64,000 nucleotides of DNA from Mycobacterium colombiense (GTDB lineage Bacteria; Actinomycetota; Actinomycetes; Mycobacteriales; Mycobacteriaceae): assembly GCF_003284975.1 (NCBI RefSeq), contig NZ_QMEU01000017.1:1-64000 (forward strand). The letters are read 5' to 3'. A program made the position numbers and the translations under genes. The stretch's first letter is position 1. Each line of letters opens with the position of its first letter. The notes under the pieces were generated by a model. It was not told where the DNA came from. It saw only the letters and a program-made list of their open reading frames with translations, and ran no database searches. Below are positions 43,688-54,152 of this stretch, piece after piece.

Positions 43688-44593
43688 ATTGATATGGAAG
43701 ACACCACCACCACGGCGGTCAACAAGAGGCTCGACGAACTGCGGGAAAGGGTCGGCGCCGTGGCGATGGGCCGGGTGCTGACGCTGATCATCGCGCCGGA
43801 CAGCGAGGATATCCTCGAAGAGTCGCTGCAGGCGGCCAACGACGCCAGCCATGAGCACCCCAGCCGGATCATCGTGACGATGCGGGGCAATCCGTATGCG
43901 GACAAGCCGCGCCTGGATGCGCAGTTGCGCGCCGGCGGTGACACCGGCGCCAGCGAAGTCGTGGTGCTGCGGCTGTCCGGGGCGTTGTCCGGCCACGCCG
44001 CCAGTGTGGTCACGCCGTTCCTGCTGCCCGACATCCCGGTGGTGGTCTGGTGGCCTGACGTCGCACCGACGGTGCCCGCGCAAGACCCGTTGGGGCGGTT
44101 GGCGATTCGTCGCATCACGGACGCGACCAACGGGGTGGACCCGTTGGCGGCGATCAAGAGCCGGCTGCCCGGATACACCGCGGGTGATACCGACCTGGCC
44201 TGGGCGCGGATCACCTACTGGCGCGCGCTGCTCACCTCGGCCGTCGACCTGGCGCCGCACGAACCGATCGAGTCGGCGCTGGTGTCCGGTCTGGCGACCG
44301 AGCCCGCCCTGGACGTGCTGGCCGGGTGGCTGGCCAACCGGATCGACGGCCCGGTGCGCCGGGCGGTCGGCGAACTCAAGATCGAACTGGAGCGCCAGAG
44401 CGAAACCATCGTCTTGAGCCGGCCGCAGGAAGGAAGGACGGCGACGTTGAGCCGGACGTCCCGACCGGACGCCCTACTCCCCTTGGCGCGCAGGGAAACC
44501 GGCGAGTGCCTCGCCGAAGACCTGCGCCGGCTGGACGCCGACGAGGTTTACCAATCAGCGCTCGAAGGGATCGAGAAAGTGCAATACGTGTGA
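43682..44593 (+). CDS. opcA: OpcA, glucose-6-phosphate dehydrogenase assembly/allosteric protein
   Basis: This 303-residue protein of the OpcA family is needed for full activity of Zwf in cyanobacteria and actinobacteria. A family-typical block is [29 protein letters not shown] near residues 120-148; the C-terminal region has basic [21 protein letters not shown] 43682 is created at the MIRU border. The pgl GTG overlaps its TGA. Confidence 0.93.
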   Translation: MIIDMEDTTTTAVNKRLDELRERVGAVAMGRVLTLIIAPDSEDILEESLQAANDASHEHPSRIIVTMRGNPYADKPRLDAQLRAGGDTGASEVVVLRLSGALSGHAASVVTPFLLPDIPVVVWWPDVAPTVPAQDPLGRLAIRRITDATNGVDPLAAIKSRLPGYTAGDTDLAWARITYWRALLTSAVDLAPHEPIESALVSGLATEPALDVLAGWLANRIDGPVRRAVGELKIELERQSETIVLSRPQEGRTATLSRTSRPDALLPLARRETGECLAEDLRRLDADEVYQSALEGIEKVQYV

Positions 44594-45357
44594 GCACCAG
44601 CATCGAGATTTTCCCGGATAGCAAGACGATGGTCGAGGCCGCCGCCGCGCGGCTGACCGACACCATCGCGAACGCCGTTGCGGCCCGCGGCCGGGCGCTC
44701 ATCGTGCTCACCGGCGGCGGCAACGGCATCGGGCTGCTGCAGTCGCTGGCCGGACGTGAGATCGACTGGTCGAAGGTGCATCTGTTCTGGGGCGACGAAC
44801 GCTACGTCCCCGAGGACGACGACGAGCGCAACGACAAGCAGGCGCGGGCGGCGCTGCTCTCCCAGGTCGATATCCCGTCGAGCCAGGTGCACCCGATGCC
44901 GGCCAGCGACGGGGAATTCGGCAGCGATCTGGCCGCGGCGGCGCTGGCCTACGAGCAGTTGCTGGCCGCCAACGCCGAACCCGGCGAGCCGGTTCCGAAC
45001 TTCGACGTGCACCTGCTGGGCATGGGACCCGAAGGCCACATCAACTCCCTGTTCCCCGACACCCCGGCCGTGCTCGAAACCGCCCGGATGGTGGTGTCGG
45101 TCGACGACTCCCCCAAGCCCCCGCCGCAACGAATCACGTTGACGCTGCCCGCCATTGCGCGTTCCCGCGAAGTCTGGCTGCTGGTGTCCGGCGGCGGCAA
45201 GGCCGACGCGGTGGCCGCCGCCATCGGCGGCGCCGCACCGGTTTCGGTGCCGGCCGCCGGGGCGGTCGGGCTGGACACCACGCTGTGGCTGCTCGACGAG
45301 GACGCCGCGGCCAAGCTGCCGTCGGACACATCAGCAGTCACGCGACACCAGGCGTGA
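44590..45357 (+). CDS. pgl: 6-phosphogluconolactonase
   Basis: This 255-residue enzyme of the NagB/DevB fold hydrolyses 6-phosphogluconolactone. [12 protein letters not shown] near residues 40-51, [18 protein letters not shown] near 64-81 and [16 protein letters not shown] near 142-157 are the DevB signatures. GTG 44590 overlaps the opcA stop (GTGA) and gives [19 protein letters not shown]. The frame further upstream is a shadow of opcA. Confidence 0.96.
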   Translation: MSTSIEIFPDSKTMVEAAAARLTDTIANAVAARGRALIVLTGGGNGIGLLQSLAGREIDWSKVHLFWGDERYVPEDDDERNDKQARAALLSQVDIPSSQVHPMPASDGEFGSDLAAAALAYEQLLAANAEPGEPVPNFDVHLLGMGPEGHINSLFPDTPAVLETARMVVSVDDSPKPPPQRITLTLPAIARSREVWLLVSGGGKADAVAAAIGGAAPVSVPAAGAVGLDTTLWLLDEDAAAKLPSDTSAVTRHQA

Positions 45358-45370
45358 GCTCGGCCGGTCG

Positions 45371-46858
45371 CTAAGACACGGGACATCCGTCCAGCCGCAG
45401 CGACAGTTCTGTCGACGCTCGACTCAGCTGCACCGCAAAGGCTTGGGTGTCACCGTTACTCGCGACGACGAGCGTATGGCTGCCGGCGACCGGGCCGACG
45501 AGGTGGTAGTAGCCGTCGGCGCTTGACCGTCCGTGCGCGACCTGGCGACCGGCGTCGTCGACCAGCGTGAGTTCGGCGTCGGCAAGCGGCGCGGCGCCGA
45601 CGCCACGCAGATGGCCGTACAGCACATTGCCCTCGGCCGACTCGACGATTTCCTCAGCGGCCTCGTCACTTTCGTGTTCGGAGGGCACGTGGGCCCGGGC
45701 CACCAGGCCGTGCGCGGTGGCGAGCACCGGCAGGCCGAGGAACACCGCGCCTCCCGCAAGGTAGAACAGCGCCGCCTGACCGTAGTGAGCGGCCACGATC
45801 CCGCCCAGCCACGGCGCGAGGCCGGCGCCGATGAACCGCACGAAGCTGTACGCCGCAGAGGCCGTGGGCCGCGGCACCGGCGACACCTGCATGACCGTGC
45901 TGGTGACCAGCGTGTTGTTCATTCCGATGAAGGCGCCGCTGGCTATCACGCAAGCGATCACCACGGGCGGCCGGGCGATCCACACTCCAATCGCCATCAA
46001 GTCCAGCGACATCAAGAACAGCGTCAGGTAGAGCGAGCGGGCGGTACCGATGCGCCGCTGCGCCCACGGCGCGCAGAAGACCGCGAACACCGCGACGAGC
46101 AGGCCCCAGCCGAAAAAGACCAGTCCCAGTTCGTGTATGCCGATCTTCATCGGATACGGCGAATAGCTCATGACGATGAAGAAGCCCGAGTTGTACAACA
46201 GGGCGGCGACCGCGATGGTCGAAAGACCGCGATTGCGTAGCGCGTTGATCGGGTCCGCGATCCGCGCCCGCTCGCCCGGCAGCGGAGCCGGCGCAACCAA
46301 GGTGAGCACGCAGATGAGGGCGACTCCCATCAGCGCGGCTACCCCGAAAAACGGCCCACGCCAACTGATCCCGCCAAGTGCGGCGCCCACCATCGGCCCC
46401 ATCGCGATGCCGACGCCCAGCGCGGCCTCGTACAGCACGATCGCGCCCGCGAAGCCACCGCTGGCCGCCCCCACGATGACCGCCAACGAGGTGGCGATGA
46501 ACAGCGCGTTGCCCAGACCCCACCCGGCCCGAAAACCTATGATTCCGTTCACTCCATCGGCGGCTCCGGCAAGGGCACTGAACACCACGATGATGACCAG
46601 CCCGACGACAAGCGTGAGCTTGGCGCCGATCCTGGAGGACACCCAGCCGGTGATCAGCATCGCCACCGCGGTGACCAGCAGGTAGCTGGTGAACAACAGC
46701 GAGATCTGCTCGGGTGTCGCATGCAGCCGGCTCGCCATCGTCGGCAAGATCGGATCCACCAGACCGATGCCCATGAACGAGATCACACACGCGAAGGCAA
46801 CGGCCCACACCGATCTCGGCTGACGCAGAAAGCCTGGCCCCCCGCGGGTTTTCGTCAA
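45371..46858 (-). CDS. MFS transporter with extra C-terminal beta domain
   Basis: This protein of about 495 residues has roughly 12 membrane helices (about 15-395), an MFS signature region near TGWVSSRIGAKLTLVVG (residues 75-91) and drug-efflux-like layout. After a charged linker (HVPSEHESDEAAEEIVES, about 398-415) comes an 80-residue beta-rich domain (VLYGHLRGVGAAPLADAELTLVDDAGRQVAHGRSSADGYY) resembling carboxypeptidase-regulatory or collagen-binding (Cna-B-like) domains. Start: AAGGAGG is six bases before TTG 46858; an in-frame ATG at 46864 abuts it. A 15-bp palindrome lies upstream at 46910-46924. Confidence 0.87.
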   Translation of the reverse strand: MTKTRGGPGFLRQPRSVWAVAFACVISFMGIGLVDPILPTMASRLHATPEQISLLFTSYLLVTAVAMLITGWVSSRIGAKLTLVVGLVIIVVFSALAGAADGVNGIIGFRAGWGLGNALFIATSLAVIVGAASGGFAGAIVLYEAALGVGIAMGPMVGAALGGISWRGPFFGVAALMGVALICVLTLVAPAPLPGERARIADPINALRNRGLSTIAVAALLYNSGFFIVMSYSPYPMKIGIHELGLVFFGWGLLVAVFAVFCAPWAQRRIGTARSLYLTLFLMSLDLMAIGVWIARPPVVIACVIASGAFIGMNNTLVTSTVMQVSPVPRPTASAAYSFVRFIGAGLAPWLGGIVAAHYGQAALFYLAGGAVFLGLPVLATAHGLVARAHVPSEHESDEAAEEIVESAEGNVLYGHLRGVGAAPLADAELTLVDDAGRQVAHGRSSADGYYHLVGPVAGSHTLVVASNGDTQAFAVQLSRASTELSLRLDGCPVS

Positions 46859-46909
46859 CGCCATCCTCCTTCACGCCAGACGCGGGCAGCGATTTCGACA
46901 GGGAAATTA

Positions 46910-46924
46910 GATAGGAACCCTATC
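46910..46924. promoter_or_regulatory. 15-bp palindrome, candidate operator of the MFS gene
   Basis: GATAGG-AAC-CCTATC is a perfect 6+3+6 inverted repeat 46 bp upstream of the MFS start and 50 bp before the divergent coiled-coil gene. Its shape is typical of TetR or MarR operators that control drug-efflux pumps. No regulator gene is adjacent. Confidence 0.5.
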
Positions 46925-46973
46925 AAAACGGGAATGGTGACGCCTGCCACACCGGCTCGGCGCAGGGGTAATA

Positions 46974-47372
46974 ATGACGGTCATGGCAGACAGAACCGCG
47001 CGCGGGGGGCAAGAGCGAAGCCGGATCAAGACGCTCACCCAGGCCGCGTTGAACGCCGACAAGACCGTGGAGCAGGTCGAAGACGTCCTCGACGGGTTGA
47101 GCATCACCATGAAGGAGCTGAGCAGTTCCCTGTCGGCCCTCAACGCCACGGTGGAACGCCTGGAAGCCGGCCTGGATCACCTGGACGGCACGATGACCAG
47201 CCTGGACGATCTGGCCAAGCGGCTGATCGTGCTGGTCGAGCCGGTGGAGGCCATCGTGGCGCGGGTCGACGACATGGTGCGGGTGGGCGAGACCATGATG
47301 TCTCCCCTGGCGATCACCGAGCACGCGGTGCGAGGTCTGGTGGACAGGCTGCGCAACCGGACCGTGCAGTAG
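46974..47372 (+). CDS. Conserved coiled-coil protein (Rv1444c-like)
   Basis: This 132-residue protein is almost entirely helical with heptad-like Leu/Val spacing (TLTQAALNADKTVEQVEDVLDGLSITMKELSSSLSALNATVERLEAGLDHLDGTM region, residues 20-73) and a C-terminal stretch VGETMMSPLAITEHAVRGLVDRLR. No signal peptide or membrane segment. It matches M. tuberculosis Rv1444c as I remember it, also next to the pgl region. Function is unknown. ATG 46974 follows AGGGGTAATA; ATG 46983 is an alternative. Confidence 0.75.
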   Translation: MTVMADRTARGGQERSRIKTLTQAALNADKTVEQVEDVLDGLSITMKELSSSLSALNATVERLEAGLDHLDGTMTSLDDLAKRLIVLVEPVEAIVARVDDMVRVGETMMSPLAITEHAVRGLVDRLRNRTVQ

Positions 47373-47391
47373 GCGCCCGGCGGGACCTTCG

Positions 47392-48321
47392 ATGGCCACG
47401 TTGCTGCTGCACCATGCCGCGTTCGCGGACCATCGGACCGCGCCCGGCCATCCGGAGCGACCGGACCGCTACCGCGCGGTGGCGGCGGCGCTGAGCCGGC
47501 CACAATTCGACACGCTGATGCGTGCGGAGGCCGAGCCGGCCGACCTCGCGACGACGCGCTACGTGCACTCCAATCGCTACGTGGACGCGTTGGAAGCCGC
47601 GCGGCCCGAAGACGGTTACGTCTACCTCGACGGCGGCGACACCATGATGGAGCCCTCGACCTGGGAGACGGCGCTGCGCGGGGTCGGGGCCACGCTGCAG
47701 GCCGTGGACGCGGTGCTGGCCGGTGACGCGCAGAACGCATTCGTCGCGTGCCGGCCGCCGGGCCACCACGCCGAGACCGAGCGCGCCATGGGTTTCTGCC
47801 TGTTCAACAACATCAGCATCGGCGCGCGGCACGCGCAGCGTAAACACGGGCTGACGCGTGTCGCCATCGTCGATTTCGACGTCCACCACGGCAACGGCAC
47901 CCAGCAGATCTTCTACTCCGACCCCAGCGTGCTCTACGCATCCACGCATCAGATGCCGCTGTTCCCCGGCACCGGTGCGGTGCGAGAAACCGGGGTGGGC
48001 AACATCTTCAACGCGCCCCTTGCACCCGGTGACGGCGGGACCGAGCTGCGCGCGGCCTTCCAGGATCGGATACTGCCTGCGCTGCAAGGATTTTCGCCCG
48101 AGCTGATCATCGTGTCCGCCGGTTTTGACGCCCATGAACGCGATCCGCTCGGCTCACTGACCATGACGGCCGACGACTTCGCCTGGGTCACCCGGGAATT
48201 GATGGCCTCGGCCGAAAGGCTGTGCGACGGGCGGCTGGTGGCGGTGCTCGAGGGCGGTTATGACCTGCAAGGCCTCACCGATTCGGTCATCGCGCACGTC
48301 GGCGAGCTGCTGAAGGGCTAA
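47392..48321 (+). CDS. Histone deacetylase/AcuC-family hydrolase
   Basis: This 309-residue zinc hydrolase of the arginase-deacetylase fold has CRPPGHHAE near residues 120-128, DFDVHHGNGT near 161-170 with zinc ligands D163 and H165, and SAGFDAHERDPLGS near 243-256 with the third zinc Asp. Bacterial members deacetylate proteins (for example acetyl-CoA synthetase), polyamines or other small molecules; the substrate cannot be read here. It follows the coiled-coil gene by 19 bases. Confidence 0.9.
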   Translation: MATLLLHHAAFADHRTAPGHPERPDRYRAVAAALSRPQFDTLMRAEAEPADLATTRYVHSNRYVDALEAARPEDGYVYLDGGDTMMEPSTWETALRGVGATLQAVDAVLAGDAQNAFVACRPPGHHAETERAMGFCLFNNISIGARHAQRKHGLTRVAIVDFDVHHGNGTQQIFYSDPSVLYASTHQMPLFPGTGAVRETGVGNIFNAPLAPGDGGTELRAAFQDRILPALQGFSPELIIVSAGFDAHERDPLGSLTMTADDFAWVTRELMASAERLCDGRLVAVLEGGYDLQGLTDSVIAHVGELLKG

Positions 48322-48346
48322 ACCGCCTCGCCCTCAGCGTCGATGC

Positions 48347-49138
48347 TCAGCGCGGGAAGTAGCGGCTGTCGTTGTCGACCGAATCGAAGATGTCCAGCGC
48401 GTGCTGGAATGGCCCCGACGTGATCCGCTGGTCGGTGGCATAGGAGTGGTCGAGCTGGAACACGACGCACAGCAGCAGACCCAGCAGCACCGCGACCGTG
48501 CTGGACACCACGACGTGACCGACGGTGCTGCCCACGCGCAGGAAACCCGTAAACGCAACCAGCACAACCGCGCCGAAGATCAACCCCGCCCACATCAGGG
48601 GCGGGATCCGTGGCTTGGTGCCGACGATGCGCTCGTTGCGGTCGGAGGCCAACTCACTCAACTGGTTGAGGAATTGCTGATTGATCGGCTTCGCCGCGAC
48701 GTTGGGTTGCTGGCGGCCGACCGTGCGATACATCCGGGTGATCGCGGCTCGTGCGCCGTCGTTGCGCTGCTTGTTCCACTCCGGGCCGGCCACCGCGCCC
48801 GCGTATTTGCGCAACAGCTCCTGGATCTCGGTTCGCTCCGGTTCGGGCATGGCGACGGTTTGCCGGTACATCGTCGTCAGGGCCGACGCCTCACCGGAGA
48901 CGACGACCTGAGTGGACGAAAAGTGTTCCCAGGTGGCCACCACGGTGAACCCCAGCAGTGCACCGTAGATGAAGCCGACGACGGTGAGGAACGAGGCGAT
49001 CGCCGGATTGTGTTCCTTGCCGTTTCGCCGGCTCGGCAGGATGCGATGGCCCAGCCAGATGGAACCCACCGCTATGGCGATCGCCACCGCCACGACCGAG
49101 GCCAGAAAGAGCCACAGGGGTAGTCCGGATCCGCTCAC
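48347..49138 (-). CDS. DUF4239 (bestrophin-like) membrane protein
   Basis: This 263-residue protein has two N-terminal helices (about 7-28 and 47-68) and two C-terminal ones (about 185-205 and 212-235) around a soluble middle domain (VVVSGEASALTTMYRQTVAMPEPERTEIQELLRKYAGAV). That is the layout of DUF4239/bestrophin-like proteins. GTG 49138 has GAGGAG close upstream; the frame continues to a TTG at 49165. Convergent with the deacetylase gene (25-bp gap) and immediately downstream of ppc on the same strand. Confidence 0.78.
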   Translation of the reverse strand: MSGSGLPLWLFLASVVAVAIAIAVGSIWLGHRILPSRRNGKEHNPAIASFLTVVGFIYGALLGFTVVATWEHFSSTQVVVSGEASALTTMYRQTVAMPEPERTEIQELLRKYAGAVAGPEWNKQRNDGARAAITRMYRTVGRQQPNVAAKPINQQFLNQLSELASDRNERIVGTKPRIPPLMWAGLIFGAVVLVAFTGFLRVGSTVGHVVVSSTVAVLLGLLLCVVFQLDHSYATDQRITSGPFQHALDIFDSVDNDSRYFPR

Positions 49139-49212
49139 TGGTCTCCTCGGTCGACGTCGCGTCAATCAGGGTATTCGCGGGGGGCCGGCCCGGGGAGGCG
49201 AATCGCGGGTCA

Positions 49213-52020
49213 TCAGCCGCTGTTTCGCAGCGCGCTGGCGAGCCCGTTCATGGTCAGCAAAATGCCGCGCTGCACCAATTCGTCGTCGTCGCCGGAGCGG
49301 TAGCGGCGCAGCAACTCCACCTGCAGGTGATTGAGCGGCTCGAGGTAGGGGAAACGGTTGAACACCGAACGCGCCAGCGCCGGATTGTCGGCGAGCAGGT
49401 TGTCCTGACCGGTGATGAGCTTGTGCATGGCGATGGTTCGCCGGTGCTCGTCGACGATCTTGTCGAACACCCGGTGCCGCAATTCCTCGTCGTCGACCAA
49501 TTCGGCGTAGCGCGCCGCCAGGCCGAGGTCGCTTTTGGCCAGCACCTGGGCCAGGTTGGACAGCACGCTGCGGAAAAATGGCCAGCGCTGGTACAACTCG
49601 TGCAGGGTGTCCACCCGCTCGCTTTCGCTTTCCGGGCCGGCCGCGATCCACTGTTCGAACGCCGACCCGGTGCCATACCAGCCGGGCAGCATGACCCGCG
49701 ACTGGCTCCACGCCAGCACCCAGGGGATGGCGCGCAGGTCCGAGATGGACTCGGTGGGTTTGCGCGAGGTGGGGCGGCTGCCGATGTTCAGTGAACCGAT
49801 CTCGCTGACCGGCGTGGAGGCCATGAAGTAGTCGACGAAACCCGGTGTCTCGTGCACCAATTCGGCGTAAGAACGCTGGGCCAGCACGGCCACCTCGTCG
49901 AGCACCGCGTACGCCGGTTCGGCGGCGTCGCCCAGGCCCTCCACATCCAGCAGCGTGGATTCCAGCGTGGCGGCCAGCAGGCTCTCCAGATTGCGTTGCG
50001 CCGCTTGCGGTTCGGCGTACTTGGCGGCGATCACCTCGCCCTGCTCGGTGAGTCGCAGCGAACCGTTCACCGCGCCCGGCGGCTGCGCCAGGATGGCCTC
50101 GTAGCTCGGCCCGCCGCCGCGGCCGACGGTGCCGCCGCGACCGTGGAAGAGCCGCAACCGGATCCCGGTTTTGCGGGCCACCTCCACCAGGGCCAGCTCG
50201 GCCCGGTACACCGCCCAGCTGGACGCCAGGTAGCCGCCGTCCTTGTTGGAGTCGGAATACCCCAGCATCACCTCCTGGCTGTCGTCGCGGGCGGCCACCA
50301 GGGCGCGGTAGATCGGGAGTTCGAGCATGGCGTGCAGGATGGTGGCACCGTTGTGCAGGTCGTCGATGGTCTCGAACAGCGGCGAGATGCCCACCGGGCA
50401 GTACGGCGCATCCCCGGACGCGTCGATGAGGCCGGCCTCTTTGAGCAGGATCGCGGCCTCGAGGACGTTGGAGACCGAACGGCACATGGAAATCACGTAA
50501 TTGGGCACGGCGGATGGTCCGTAGCGCTTGATGGCGTGCGCCGCCGCGCGCACCACGCCCAGCTCTTTGCGGGCCAGCTCGGACAGTTCCGCGCGGTCAC
50601 CGACCAGCGGCCGCCGGGTGGCCAGCTCGGCGGCCAGCAGCTCGACCCGGTCGTCTTCGGACAGCGAACCGTAATCGGGGTGCACCCCGGACCACGCCAG
50701 CAGCTCGGCGACCACCTCCTCGTGCACGTCGGAGTTTTGCCGCATGTCCAGGCCGCACAGGTGAAACCCGAAGACCCGCACGCCTTCTCGCAGCAAAGCC
50801 AGGCGGTCGTCGGCCAGCAGCGCGCTGCCGTGCGCGCGCAGCGACGCATCGACGGTGTCCAGGTCGGCCTGCAGCTCGCCCGGGGCGGCATAGGGCGGCA
50901 ACCCGAGGTCCAGCTCGTGCTGGGGTCGGCGGTCCAGGATCTCGGCGCCGGTCGCGGTGAGCCGGGCGCGGATCACCCGCACCGCGCGCCGGTACGGCTC
51001 GTCGGCGCGGGCCTTCTCACCGCAGCCCTCGGCCAGTTCGGTCAGCTCGGGGCTGACCGCGACCAGACGCGCCGACATTGACAGCTCCTGTTCCAGCGCG
51101 GTCAGTTCGGCCAGGTAGTGCGCCAGCGCGGTGAACGCGGCGTTGCCGGTGGCCTGGCGCACCACGTCGCCCGTCACGTTCGGGTTGCCGTCGCGGTCCC
51201 CGCCGATCCAGGAACCGGGCTGCAGGATCGGCTGGTCGAGCAGGTCGGCATCGGGCCAGCGCGACCGCAGGGCGTCGCGCAGCTCGGCGTTGACCTGGGG
51301 GATCACCTTGAAGAACGCGGCCGCGTAGTAGCGCAGCCCCACCTCGATCTCATCGGTGATCTGCAACCGGGACAACCGGATCAGCGCGGTCTGCCACAGC
51401 GTGAGGACCTGGCGGCGCAACTCGCGTTCGATGTTGCGGCCGTCGTCGGTTTCTTCGTGCCCCTCGGCGTGCAGCCGCATCAGTTCGGTGATCCGGTGCT
51501 GGGTGACGAACACGGTGCGCCGGCGGGTCTCGGTGGGATGCGCGGTGATCACCGGCGCCACCACGGCACCCTTCAGCGCATCGGCGACGGTGGCCGAATT
51601 CAGTTGCGCGGAGTCGAGTTTCGCGTAGGTAGCGGCCAGGCTGCTGTCCTGCGGCGCCTCGCCGGCGGCGACGTGAATCGCCCGGCGGCGCTCGCGGTGG
51701 ATGTCTTCGGCGACGTTGGCCAGCAACGCGAAGTGGCTGAACGCCCGGATGACCGGGATCGCCTGGTGGATGTCGATGCCATCGAACATCCGCGCCAGCT
51801 CCGCGCGGTCGATCTCGGAGCGCCGCACCCGAAACGATTCGACCCGGGCCCGCTCGACGAGCTCGAACACCTCGTGCCCGTTCTGCTCGCGCACGGTGTC
51901 GCCCAGAATGGCGCCCAGCAGCCTGATGTCGGCCCGCATCGGCTCGGTCGCCTCGCGACCCACCAGGGTGCGCTGCACGGCGCCGATCGGTTCCAGCGTG
52001 CCCTCGGATGCCTCAACCAT
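49213..52020 (-). CDS. ppc: Phosphoenolpyruvate carboxylase
   Basis: This 935-residue enzyme carboxylates PEP to oxaloacetate (anaplerosis). The active-site His is in [13 protein letters not shown] near residues 160-172. The second site [16 protein letters not shown] lies near 588-603, and the Gly-rich [25 protein letters not shown] near 628-652. The Arg-rich C-terminal [11 protein letters not shown] matches the family. ATG 52020 was preferred to an in-frame TTG at 52035. From memory M. tuberculosis lacks this gene while M. leprae and M. avium keep it at this place. Confidence 0.96.
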   Translation of the reverse strand: MVEASEGTLEPIGAVQRTLVGREATEPMRADIRLLGAILGDTVREQNGHEVFELVERARVESFRVRRSEIDRAELARMFDGIDIHQAIPVIRAFSHFALLANVAEDIHRERRRAIHVAAGEAPQDSSLAATYAKLDSAQLNSATVADALKGAVVAPVITAHPTETRRRTVFVTQHRITELMRLHAEGHEETDDGRNIERELRRQVLTLWQTALIRLSRLQITDEIEVGLRYYAAAFFKVIPQVNAELRDALRSRWPDADLLDQPILQPGSWIGGDRDGNPNVTGDVVRQATGNAAFTALAHYLAELTALEQELSMSARLVAVSPELTELAEGCGEKARADEPYRRAVRVIRARLTATGAEILDRRPQHELDLGLPPYAAPGELQADLDTVDASLRAHGSALLADDRLALLREGVRVFGFHLCGLDMRQNSDVHEEVVAELLAWSGVHPDYGSLSEDDRVELLAAELATRRPLVGDRAELSELARKELGVVRAAAHAIKRYGPSAVPNYVISMCRSVSNVLEAAILLKEAGLIDASGDAPYCPVGISPLFETIDDLHNGATILHAMLELPIYRALVAARDDSQEVMLGYSDSNKDGGYLASSWAVYRAELALVEVARKTGIRLRLFHGRGGTVGRGGGPSYEAILAQPPGAVNGSLRLTEQGEVIAAKYAEPQAAQRNLESLLAATLESTLLDVEGLGDAAEPAYAVLDEVAVLAQRSYAELVHETPGFVDYFMASTPVSEIGSLNIGSRPTSRKPTESISDLRAIPWVLAWSQSRVMLPGWYGTGSAFEQWIAAGPESESERVDTLHELYQRWPFFRSVLSNLAQVLAKSDLGLAARYAELVDDEELRHRVFDKIVDEHRRTIAMHKLITGQDNLLADNPALARSVFNRFPYLEPLNHLQVELLRRYRSGDDDELVQRGILLTMNGLASALRNSG

Positions 52021-52125
52021 GAGTCCCAGTATCAACGCGGATGTCCGCGCCCGCCCGTCGGGGACCGTCCGCGGCCGCGAATCACCGTGGCGCCCAGCGG
52101 GTCAGATCACCGTGATTTAACAGGA

Positions 52126-53076
52126 ATGACCGGCCGATCCACCGTGTTGGTTGCGGACATGTCCACCGGAATCATCCTCATGGCCCGTCCCGATGCCCCC
52201 AACCTCGTCGATGACGTGATCGCCCAAGCCCAACGAGCCCACGAGCTCGGTGTCGCGCAGGTGTGGCTGCCCCAACAGCAGAACTACGACGCCATCGCGC
52301 TCGCCGCGCTCGTCGGAGCCGCCGTGCCCGGGCTGGGCGTGGGCACCTCGGTGGTGCCGATCAATCCCCGTCACCCGCTGATCGTCGCCTCGTTGGCGCA
52401 AACGGCGCAGGCCGCCGCGCACGGCAACTTCAGCCTGGGGCTGGGACTGGGTGCCCGACAGGTGGAACGCCCGGCCTTTGGCACCGACTTTCCCAACACC
52501 ATCACCCGGTTGCGCGAGCACCTGACGATCCTGGCGTCGGTGTTCAGCAGCGGCGGCGTCGACTTTCACGGCAGCGAACTGCACGCCAGCCCCACCTGGC
52601 CGGTGCGGGTGCCCGGCGGCACACCGATCCCGGTGTATGTGGCGGCGATGGGCCCCAAGGCGCTGCGGGTCACCGGCGAACTGGCCGACGGGACACTGCC
52701 GTATCTGGCCGGGCCCCGCACCATCGGGGAGTTCATCGTGCCCGAGATCACCAAGGCGGCGGCCGAGGCGGGCCGCCCGGCACCGCGCGTCATCGCCGCG
52801 GTGCCCGTGCTGTTGTCCGACGACGTCGAGGGCGCTCGCAGCGCCGCCGCCCAGCAGCTGAGTTTTTATGAGGCCATCCCGTCGTATCGCAACGTGATCG
52901 CCCGGGAAGGCCTCGCCAGTGTCGTCGACCTCGCCGCGATCGGGCCCGAGGAGTCCGTGGCACGCCAGTTGCGCCGCTACCGTGACGCCGGAGCCACCGA
53001 CATCGTGCTCAGCCCGCTGGACCGCTCCGACTCGGTCGACCGCGAAGCGCTGTGGAGCCTCACCGCCGCGCTGTGA
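52126..53076 (+). CDS. LLM-class F420-dependent oxidoreductase (TIGR03564-like)
   Basis: This luciferase-like TIM-barrel protein has 316 residues from ATG 52126, or 305 from ATG 52159, where the family's conserved part starts (MSTGIILMARPDAPNLVDDVI). Motifs: VWLPQQQNYDAIALAALVG near residues 45-63, VGTSVVPINPRHPLIVASLAQTAQ near 72-95 and LGLGLGARQVERPAFG near 104-119. Such enzymes use F420 (or FMN) for hydride transfer; the substrate is unknown. Neither start has a good ribosome binding site. It is divergent from ppc and its stop is 10 bases from the secG stop. Confidence 0.88.
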   Translation: MTGRSTVLVADMSTGIILMARPDAPNLVDDVIAQAQRAHELGVAQVWLPQQQNYDAIALAALVGAAVPGLGVGTSVVPINPRHPLIVASLAQTAQAAAHGNFSLGLGLGARQVERPAFGTDFPNTITRLREHLTILASVFSSGGVDFHGSELHASPTWPVRVPGGTPIPVYVAAMGPKALRVTGELADGTLPYLAGPRTIGEFIVPEITKAAAEAGRPAPRVIAAVPVLLSDDVEGARSAAAQQLSFYEAIPSYRNVIAREGLASVVDLAAIGPEESVARQLRRYRDAGATDIVLSPLDRSDSVDREALWSLTAAL

Positions 53077-53086
53077 CCAGGCGGGG

Positions 53087-53320
53087 TCAGCGATATTTGA
53101 TCATCAGCGCCACGCCGATGATGCACACCAGCCAGATGGCGGTGATGAAATACGTCAGCCGGTCCAGGTTCTTCTCCACCACCGTGGAGCCGGACAGGCT
53201 GGACTGCACGCCGCCCCCGAACAGCGTGGACAGGCCGCCACCCTTGGCGCGGTGCAGCAGCACCAGCAGCACCACCAGGATGCTGGTGACGACCAGGGTG
53301 ATCTGCAAAGCCAACTGCAT
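53087..53320 (-). CDS. secG: Preprotein translocase subunit SecG
   Basis: This 77-residue protein has two membrane helices (about 1-22 and 55-75) and the conserved Gly-rich loop KGGGLSTLFGGGVQSSLSGSTVVEKNLDRLT. It is an accessory component of the SecYEG channel. It follows tpiA by 30 bases in the gap-pgk-tpiA-secG cluster, the usual actinobacterial order. Confidence 0.95.
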   Translation of the reverse strand: MQLALQITLVVTSILVVLLVLLHRAKGGGLSTLFGGGVQSSLSGSTVVEKNLDRLTYFITAIWLVCIIGVALMIKYR

Positions 53321-53350
53321 GACGGCCAGCCTACCGGGGCGAAGCCGTGC

Positions 53351-54136
53351 TCAAGGAAGAGGCCCACCGGCGGCGATCGCCGCCAGCGTGGCGAACTGTT
53401 CGCCGTCCAGGGAGGCACCGCCGACCAAACCGCCGTCGATGTCGTCGCGGGCGATCAGCTCGCCGATGTTCTTGGCGTTCACCGATCCGCCGTAGAGCAC
53501 TCGCACCGAATCGGCGACCTCCGGCGAGGCGAGGGACGCCAACTGCTTGCGGATCGCCGCGCACACCTCCTGGGCATCGCCGGCGCTGGCCACCCGCCCG
53601 GTGCCGATCGCCCACACCGGTTCGTAGGCGATGACCACCTTGCCGATCTGTTCGGCCGACAGCCCGGCCAGCGACTCGCGCACCTGTTTCTCGCAATGGC
53701 TGACGTGCTGGCCGGCCTCACGGATGTCGAGGTGCTCGCCCACGCACACGATCGGGGTCAGCTCGTGCTTGAGCGCCGCGGCGGCCTTCGCGGCCACCAC
53801 CGCGTCGTCCTCGTGGTGGTAGGTACGCCGTTCGGAGTGCCCGACGACGACGAACGTGCAGCCCAGCTTGGCCAGGAAAGCGCCGCTGATGTCGCCGGTG
53901 TAGGCACCCGAGTCGTGCTCGGACAGGTCCTGGGCGCCGTAGGTCAACCGCAGCTTGTCGCCGTCGACCAGGGTCTGCACGCTGCGCAGATCCGTGAACG
54001 GCGGCAACACCGTGACGTCGACCTTGTCGTAGTACTTGTCCGGCAACGCGAACGCGATCTTCTGCACCAGCGCGATGGCCTCGAAGTGGTTGAGGTTCAT
54101 CTTCCAGTTGCCGGCGATCAGCGGTTTGCGGCTCAC
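53351..54136 (-). CDS. tpiA: Triosephosphate isomerase
   Basis: This 261-residue enzyme interconverts dihydroxyacetone phosphate and glyceraldehyde 3-phosphate. GNWKMN near residues 10-15 contains the catalytic Lys, VGHSERR near 101-107 the catalytic His, and [11 protein letters not shown] near 169-179 the catalytic Glu. It lies 16 bases after pgk. Confidence 0.97.
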   Translation of the reverse strand: MSRKPLIAGNWKMNLNHFEAIALVQKIAFALPDKYYDKVDVTVLPPFTDLRSVQTLVDGDKLRLTYGAQDLSEHDSGAYTGDISGAFLAKLGCTFVVVGHSERRTYHHEDDAVVAAKAAAALKHELTPIVCVGEHLDIREAGQHVSHCEKQVRESLAGLSAEQIGKVVIAYEPVWAIGTGRVASAGDAQEVCAAIRKQLASLASPEVADSVRVLYGGSVNAKNIGELIARDDIDGGLVGGASLDGEQFATLAAIAAGGPLP

Positions 54137-54152
54137 GACTGAAGGGGCCTTT

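Noticed and set aside
46910..46924. Terminator function for the palindrome before the MFS gene
   Set aside because: It lies between two divergent starts, so a terminator is not expected there; an operator fits better.
51118..52125. Plus-strand frame upstream of the LLM gene, opposite ppc
   Set aside because: It is in frame with the luciferase-like gene but lies wholly antisense to ppc. The family's N-terminus begins at 52159, so the extension is not coding.
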